From contig CAMPIQ010000126.1 of NCBI GenBank assembly GCA_946886475.1, positions 1 to 10,923 of the forward strand: a stretch of 10,923 nt of DNA. The letters run 5' to 3'. This document shows, piece by piece, positions 6,026 to 10,923 of this stretch (the stretch's first letter is position 1; every line of letters begins with the position of its first letter). The translations under genes were made by a program, and so were the position numbers. This DNA is from an uncultured Chitinophagales bacterium (lineage in GTDB: Bacteria > Bacteroidota > Bacteroidia > Chitinophagales > Chitinophagaceae). The notes under the pieces are model-generated. The model was given only the letters and a program-made list of their open reading frames with translations. It made no database searches and was not told the origin of the DNA.

Positions 6026-7297
6026 ATGGAGCAGGACCTTCTGCTGCACATTCAACCTGTAAATCAATTCATGACAACAGAACAAAAGCAATTATTGGAG
6101 TTTTTACTGCTCCAGTATATGGATGGAAAATCATCACCCGATGAAGAGCGACAGTTATTTTCAATGTTGAGGAGCAGTACCCTTGACAGGGCAGGGGTGG
6201 AAGAATTAATTGAGGAGCTGATGAGTGCTGAACCGGAATTTGTACCATACAGGGCAGAGGAGTGGCAAAAAGTATTGAAAAGCTGCATGGAAACCCCGGT
6301 GGAGCCTGAGAAAACAAATGTTGTTACAAAGCTTTTTATAAACCGGTGGGTAGCTGCAGCAGTGATCATTTCAGTGGTACTGGGTGGGATCTGGCTGTTG
6401 AAAACACCTGGTGAAACGGCTGAACCTGTCAGTAAAATAGCGCCGGTTCATGATGTAAGTTCACCGGTAACCTCGGCTGCAGTGATCACATTGTCAAATG
6501 GTAAAAAAGTTTTTCTGGACAGTACACCCGAAGGCCTGGTAATGATTGATGATGGTGTTAAACTGGTAAAATTGCCGGATGGTGAATGGGTCTATGAATT
6601 TGAAAATATGCCTGCAACACCAGGACCGGTTTCCTACAATACCATAACCAATCCTAAAGGTAGCCCTGTTGTAAACTTAAGCCTGTCAGATGGTACAAAG
6701 GTTTGGCTGAACACCGGAAGTTCCATGACCTATCCAACCTCTTTTGCTGCTGCAAATGAAAGAATGGTGGAAGTGAAAGGTGAGGCTTACTTTGAAGTTA
6801 GCCATAATGAATTAAAGCCTTTTATTGTAAATGGACCTGGCATGCAGGTGCAGGTTTTAGGAACCCATTTTAATATTAATAATTACGAGGATGAGCCCAA
6901 CAGTGTGATAACACTTTTAGAAGGGTCGGTAAAAGTTACAAAGGATGATAAAGCTGTTCTATTAAAACCGGGTCAGCAGGCAAGTGTAATCAACAGCATT
7001 CCAAACGGATCGAAGAATTCAGACATCACTGTGATCAACGATGCAGATCTGAAATCAGTTATTGCCTGGAAGAATGGCCTTTTTGATTTTAATAATGCAC
7101 ACATAGCAGGCATTGCGCGGCAATTGGCGCGCTGGTACAATGTGGATGTTGTGTTTCCGGGGAAGGTTCCCGAACGGCACTATACCGGTGCCATCCGAAA
7201 ATCCGTAAATCTTTCCGAAGTGATCCGTATGATAGAACTGGCAGGCGGTGTGAAGTTGACCATCAACAATAAAACAATGATAGTGGAAGGAGAATAG
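6026..7297 (+). CDS. FecR-family anti-sigma factor
   Basis: A single-pass inner-membrane regulator of 423 residues. The cytoplasmic N-terminal part (about 16-100) has the typical start KQLLEFLLLQYMDGKSSPDE and would bind the ECF sigma factor. One transmembrane helix lies at about 107-126 (RWVAAAVIISVVLGGIWLLK). The periplasmic FecR domain spans about 205-305, with the hallmark segments NPKGSPVVNLSLSDGTKVWL, SSMTYPTSF, ERMVEVKGEAYFEVSH and VLGTHFNINNY. Residues about 340-421 are the DUF4974-type C-terminal domain (AWKNGLFDFNNAHIAGI), which resembles STN domains and is thought to meet the receptor's STN domain. An in-frame ATG at 6071 (residue 16, MTTEQKQLL) matches the usual N-terminus of the family better. 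I keep 6026 as the outer limit, since neither start has a clear ribosome-binding site. Upstream is the sigma gene (38 bp), downstream a stem-loop and the susC-like gene. Confidence 0.93.
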   Translation: MEQDLLLHIQPVNQFMTTEQKQLLEFLLLQYMDGKSSPDEERQLFSMLRSSTLDRAGVEELIEELMSAEPEFVPYRAEEWQKVLKSCMETPVEPEKTNVVTKLFINRWVAAAVIISVVLGGIWLLKTPGETAEPVSKIAPVHDVSSPVTSAAVITLSNGKKVFLDSTPEGLVMIDDGVKLVKLPDGEWVYEFENMPATPGPVSYNTITNPKGSPVVNLSLSDGTKVWLNTGSSMTYPTSFAAANERMVEVKGEAYFEVSHNELKPFIVNGPGMQVQVLGTHFNINNYEDEPNSVITLLEGSVKVTKDDKAVLLKPGQQASVINSIPNGSKNSDITVINDADLKSVIAWKNGLFDFNNAHIAGIARQLARWYNVDVVFPGKVPERHYTGAIRKSVNLSEVIRMIELAGGVKLTINNKTMIVEGE

Positions 7298-7314
7298 AAA
7301 GCATTTTAAAACTG

Positions 7315-7345
7315 AAAAAACCGCCCCGGATTGCAGCCGGAGCGG
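7315..7345. promoter_or_regulatory. GC-rich stem-loop in fecR-susC leader
   Basis: A 9-bp stem (7321-7329 with 7337-7345) encloses a 7-base loop and is preceded by six A's at 7315-7320. On the plus strand one position is a C-A mismatch and no T-tract follows, so it is not an ordinary terminator for fecR. On the minus strand the mismatch becomes a U-G pair and the A's become six T's, which has the shape of a minus-strand terminator. It may therefore block antisense transcription or act as an RNA-stability or attenuation element in the leader of the receptor mRNA. Confidence 0.6.
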
Positions 7346-7413
7346 CGAAGATTCAGGTTCAACATAAAGAAAAAACAAGGCTGCTTTACGTAAACCCAAA
7401 CAACTACAAATCT

Positions 7414-10400
7414 ATGCTTAATGTTCAAAAAAAGGAACAGGGGCCAAGGTGTTCCCTGTTAGAGAAACCGCTAAAGATTATGAAACTAATGTCACTTTTT
7501 CTATTTGTAGCCGCTCTGCAGGTGCAGGCAAAAACTTATTCTCAGGTTACACTGGATCTGAAAAATGTGCCGATAGAAAAAGTATTCCGTGAGATCAAAC
7601 GGCAAACGGATTTTCTTTTCCTCTATAATAATGAAGAAATAAAAAAGCTGGGCAACGTCACCATACGGGTGCATAATGCCTCCATTGAAGAAGTACTTTC
7701 AAAAAGTTTGCAGTCAACCGGATTTTCTTATAAAATATTGGATAAAACAATCGTATTAAACCCATCTTCTGAAGTGCTGTCAGGTACAGAAGTTATAAAG
7801 GTCATTATTGACGTGAACGGCAAGGTTACCGATGCTTCAGGCCTCCCTCTGCATGGGGCTTCCATTAAAGTAAAAGGTACTTCTACCGGTACCACCACCA
7901 ATGAAATGGGGGAATTTCTATTAAAAGGCGTATCTGAAAACGCTACGCTTGAAATATCCTTTGTTGGTTATAAAACTGTTACAGTACCTGTGAACAACAA
8001 TACGTTTCTTTCCATAAAACTGAATGTTGAGGAAAACAGGCTTGATGAAACCGTGTTCATTGCATATGGTAAAACTTCAAAAAGACTGAATACAGGATCT
8101 GTTGCTACCGTGAACAGTACTACAATTTCCAATCAACCGGTTTCCAATCCTGTTGCTGCGCTACAGGGCAGGGTATCCGGATTAATGATCTCTTCATCAA
8201 GCGGCTTACCTGGAGCGGACCTGCAGGTGAGAGTGAGAGGTGAGAATTCAATGAAACAGGGGAATGATCCCCTCTATATCATTGATGGCGTTCCGTTCTT
8301 TTCTGCGGCACTGAACCTGTTCCAGGGAGCCAATGGATCACAAAGTCCGCTCAATAGTTTAAACTCTGCTGATATCGAGAGAATAGATATTCTGAAGGAT
8401 GCCGATGCCACAGCAATTTATGGATCAAGAGGGGCCAACGGTGTTATCCTCATTACTACCAAAAAAGGAAAAGCAGGTGAGAGCCAGGTGAACCTGAATG
8501 TGTATAGTGGTATCAGCAAAACTTCCAGAATGATGGAGATGCTGAACACCCAGCAATATCTTGCACTAAGGAAGGATGCCTTTGCGCAGGATGGCGTTAC
8601 GCCCACCGCTACCAATGCACCGGATCTTTTGGTATGGGATCAGAATGCTTATACCGACTGGCAGAAATTACTTATTGGAAACACAGCCAATGTATCTGAA
8701 GCACAGGTTTCTTTTTCAGGTGGAACAGCACTTACAAGGTTTTTATTAAGTGGTACCTACCGTCATGAAACTACCGTTCTGCCTGGAGATTTTTCTTTTA
8801 ATAAAGGCGGCATATTATTAAGCGCAGACCATATTTCATCTAATGGCAAACTGGGTGTGTCGGCTTCCGTTAATTATAACGCGGATAAGAACCAGATCTT
8901 TCCAACTGATGTAACACAATACTTTGCACTGCCCCCGAATTATGCTCCGTATAATCCGGATGGAAGTTTCAATTGGTATGGAAATGTTCAGAACCCTCTG
9001 GCTTATTTAAAGAGAACTTACGAAACCAGGACCAATAATCTGATTGGCAACAGCGTATTGCGTTACAACCCCATTTCAAAACTCACCTTAAGGGCTAACC
9101 TTGGCATTACACAAACCAACATGGACCAGCTGCAGACGCTTCCATTTGCCGGCTTCAACCCCGTATCTGCACCTGCCAGTCAAAGCCAGTTCGGTGATGT
9201 ATCTGTACGGTCTTATATAGTGGAACCACAGGCGGAATATTCCAGCAGGCTCGGGTCAGGATTGATAAATATTCTGGCTGGTGCCAGCTGGCAGGAAAAT
9301 ATAACAGAAGGCAATTATTTATTTGCCACCGGTTTTTCCAGCGATGCCTTGCTTGAAGATATCCGTTCAGCTACATCTGTCTCAGTGCGTAACAATGATT
9401 ACAGGCAATACAATTACCAGTCAGTATTTGGAAGGGTAAATTATAATTTGTCACAGACCTATCTTTTCAACCTCACTTTCCGCCGTGATGGTTCCAGCCG
9501 TTTTGGTCCCGGTAAAAGATTTGGAAACTTTGGTGCTGTGGGTGCCGGCTGGATATTTACCAATGAAGAATTTGCCAAAGGTCTTTCTTTTTTAAGCTAT
9601 GGTAAATTAAGAGGAAGCTATGGTACAACCGGTAATGACCAGATAGGCGATTACCAGTACCTGGATACCTGGGGTTCATCAAGCTTTCCTTATGGCGGAC
9701 TAACCGGCCTCACGCCAAGCCGGGTGTTCAATGCCGATTACAGTTGGGAAGTAAATAAGAAAATGGAAGCTGCTATAGAGTTGGGTTTTGTGAAAAACAG
9801 GATATTGTTCACAACCAATTATTATAATAACAGGTCGTCCAACCAGTTGATAGGAAGAACGCTTTCTTCACAATCGGGCTTTTCATCATACATAGCCAAT
9901 TTGCCTGCAAAAGTTGAAAACTCCGGTTGGGAATTTGATCTGAATACGATCAATATTCAGGGAAAGAACCTCACCTGGGAAACATCATTCAACCTAACCA
10001 TCCCAAGCAATAAATTGCTGGAGTATCCCGGCCTGGAAGCATCTGCTGATGCCTCAAGTTATGAAGTAGGGCAATCCATCAGGATGATCAAGGGCTACCA
10101 GTTTACAGGAGTAAACCCGGCAACAGGTATTCCGGAATTTTTAGACGTGGATAAGGATGGTGTTATTTCAAGTCCTGCAGATTACGTGGTTTTGGGTGAG
10201 ACAATGCCAGCCTTTTATGGTGGACTTTCCAACAGTCTTAATTATAAAGGAGTGAGCCTGGATATATTCTTCCAGTTTGTAAAACAGGAATCCATCACAC
10301 TTGACTGGGGTCCAACTGTTGGCACATATGGTTCAATGAGCAATAAGGATATTTCAGCGCTTGACAGATGGCAGAATCCCGGTGATGTTACCACTATTCC

Positions 10401-10740
10401 AAGAGCAACAGCCACTACGGCCAATGCAGCTAATTTGGCTTTCAGGAACTTCTACCGCTCATCAAGTGCGGCATGGGGCGATGCGTCGTATGTGCGGTTA
10501 AAAAATGTAGCGCTTTCATATGATCTTAGTTCAGTATTGAAGAAGATCAAATTAAATGGCGGCAGCATTTATTTATTGGGACAAAACCTGTTAACCTTCA
10601 CTAAATATAAAGGCCTGGATCCGGAGATCAATGGATTTGACAGACGCTTTGTTTACCCGATCAATCCTTTTGGTTCGGTAAAGACACAGGCGCTGCCTGT
10701 TCTGAGAACAATTACTTTAGGTATCAAGCTTTCTTTATAA
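7414..10740 (+). CDS. SusC/RagA-family TonB-dependent receptor with STN domain
   Basis: A 1108-residue outer-membrane active transporter, near the normal length for STN-containing SusC proteins. A basic n-region of about 22 residues precedes a signal peptide (MKLMSLFLFVAALQVQA, cleavage near residue 39). Residues about 45-115 are the STN domain (VTLDLKNVPIEKVFREIKRQ), which signals to FecR. Residues about 134-204 are a carboxypeptidase-regulatory-like domain (VNGKVTDASGLPLHGASIKV). A TonB-box-like segment DETVFIAYGKTSKR follows at 211-224. The plug, about 225-350, has the SusC signature ILKDADATAIYGSRGANGVI. The beta-barrel, about 360-1108, ends in the expected C-terminal strand TITLGIKLSL. 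It should work with the SusD-like lipoprotein encoded 24 bp downstream to import an oligomeric nutrient, energised by TonB-ExbBD. The substrate cannot be inferred from the barrel. Expression is probably under the upstream sigma/FecR pair. An internal start at the residue-23 Met is possible. Confidence 0.96.
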   Translation: MLNVQKKEQGPRCSLLEKPLKIMKLMSLFLFVAALQVQAKTYSQVTLDLKNVPIEKVFREIKRQTDFLFLYNNEEIKKLGNVTIRVHNASIEEVLSKSLQSTGFSYKILDKTIVLNPSSEVLSGTEVIKVIIDVNGKVTDASGLPLHGASIKVKGTSTGTTTNEMGEFLLKGVSENATLEISFVGYKTVTVPVNNNTFLSIKLNVEENRLDETVFIAYGKTSKRLNTGSVATVNSTTISNQPVSNPVAALQGRVSGLMISSSSGLPGADLQVRVRGENSMKQGNDPLYIIDGVPFFSAALNLFQGANGSQSPLNSLNSADIERIDILKDADATAIYGSRGANGVILITTKKGKAGESQVNLNVYSGISKTSRMMEMLNTQQYLALRKDAFAQDGVTPTATNAPDLLVWDQNAYTDWQKLLIGNTANVSEAQVSFSGGTALTRFLLSGTYRHETTVLPGDFSFNKGGILLSADHISSNGKLGVSASVNYNADKNQIFPTDVTQYFALPPNYAPYNPDGSFNWYGNVQNPLAYLKRTYETRTNNLIGNSVLRYNPISKLTLRANLGITQTNMDQLQTLPFAGFNPVSAPASQSQFGDVSVRSYIVEPQAEYSSRLGSGLINILAGASWQENITEGNYLFATGFSSDALLEDIRSATSVSVRNNDYRQYNYQSVFGRVNYNLSQTYLFNLTFRRDGSSRFGPGKRFGNFGAVGAGWIFTNEEFAKGLSFLSYGKLRGSYGTTGNDQIGDYQYLDTWGSSSFPYGGLTGLTPSRVFNADYSWEVNKKMEAAIELGFVKNRILFTTNYYNNRSSNQLIGRTLSSQSGFSSYIANLPAKVENSGWEFDLNTINIQGKNLTWETSFNLTIPSNKLLEYPGLEASADASSYEVGQSIRMIKGYQFTGVNPATGIPEFLDVDKDGVISSPADYVVLGETMPAFYGGLSNSLNYKGVSLDIFFQFVKQESITLDWGPTVGTYGSMSNKDISALDRWQNPGDVTTIPRATATTANAANLAFRNFYRSSSAAWGDASYVRLKNVALSYDLSSVLKKIKLNGGSIYLLGQNLLTFTKYKGLDPEINGFDRRFVYPINPFGSVKTQALPVLRTITLGIKLSL

Positions 10741-10764
10741 TCATTTTATTCCAATACAATTGTT

Positions 10765-10923
10765 ATGAATCTTAATAAAAAATATTACACCTTATTTTTC
10801 ACCATACTCATTTTGCTTTCATGCAGAAAGTATGTTGACATTCCCGCACCAAACAATCAACTGGTAAAAGAACTTGTATTTTCCGATGATAAAACAGCTA
10901 CAGCTACTGTTGCCGGACTGTAT
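10765..10923 (+). CDS. SusD/RagB-like lipoprotein, 5' part only
   Basis: The first 53 codons of a gene running off the right edge. The translation begins MNLNKKYYTLFFTILILLSC, a signal peptide with a lipobox ending in Cys20, followed by RKYVDIPAPNNQLVKELVFS and a stretch ending TATVAGLY. This matches the start of SusD/RagB proteins, in which a lipid-anchored Cys is soon followed by a 'vdiP.p...' segment and then the first TPR-like helices (here DDKTATATVAGLY). It lies 24 bp after the SusC-like gene, the standard SusC-SusD order. The product should be the surface lid lipoprotein of the receptor pair. The rest of the gene, including any substrate-binding region, is outside the window. Confidence 0.85.
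   Translation, partial: MNLNKKYYTLFFTILILLSCRKYVDIPAPNNQLVKELVFSDDKTATATVAGLY

Noticed and set aside
6064..6369. Minus-strand frames inside fecR
   Set aside because: They are antisense shadows of a strongly supported coding region.
7055..7399. Minus-strand 114-codon frame over the fecR end and leader
   Set aside because: It lies mostly antisense to the clear FecR coding sequence and has no domain signature, so it is a shadow frame, although a minus-strand terminator-like hairpin lies inside it.
1..10923. CRISPR array, tRNA, rRNA, intact insertion sequence or phage genes
   Set aside because: No regularly spaced repeats, tRNA-like cloverleaf, transposase or phage structural motifs were seen on either strand by eye.

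Overview
The window looks like a chromosomal segment of a Bacteroidota species, most probably in or near the Chitinophagaceae. It carries a SusC/RagA-type TonB-dependent receptor with an N-terminal STN domain, the start of a SusD-like lipoprotein, a FecR anti-sigma factor with a C-terminal DUF4974-type region, a Bacteroidota-type ECF sigma factor, and a secreted protein ending in a type IX secretion (T9SS) sorting domain. The family placement is inference from gene content; no rRNA or other marker is present.

Layout. Left part (1-1728): two minus-strand genes, a class III nucleotidyl cyclase with an N-terminal [2Fe-2S] ferredoxin domain, followed 75 bp downstream by a lipoprotein with a SnoaL/NTF2-like fold. 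A clear UUCG-loop intrinsic terminator ends this unit. Positions 1729-2512 hold no intact gene. They do hold a decayed HNH endonuclease fragment on the minus strand (2172-2399), readable only in a frame with no ATG. Middle (2555-5103): a plus-strand secreted SGNH-hydrolase/PKD/T9SS protein, convergent with a minus-strand lipoprotein of unknown function; the gap between them contains only doubtful small ORFs.

Right part (5403-10923): a plus-strand cell-surface signalling and uptake locus in the order ECF sigma factor, FecR anti-sigma factor, STN-SusC receptor, SusD. In the known scheme for such loci, the outer-membrane receptor binds its ligand. Its periplasmic STN domain then contacts the C-terminal part of FecR, and FecR releases or activates the sigma factor, which drives transcription of the receptor operon. 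The substrate cannot be read from the sequence, because SusD is cut off by the window edge and no glycoside hydrolase or peptidase gene is visible yet. A strong stem-loop without a U-tract lies between fecR and susC and may shape expression of the second half of the locus.

The most unusual items are the ferredoxin-cyclase fusion with non-canonical substrate-specificity residues, the HNH remnant hidden in an apparently empty intergenic region, and the leader hairpin before susC. No CRISPR array, tRNA, rRNA, intact insertion sequence or clearly novel defence system was found.
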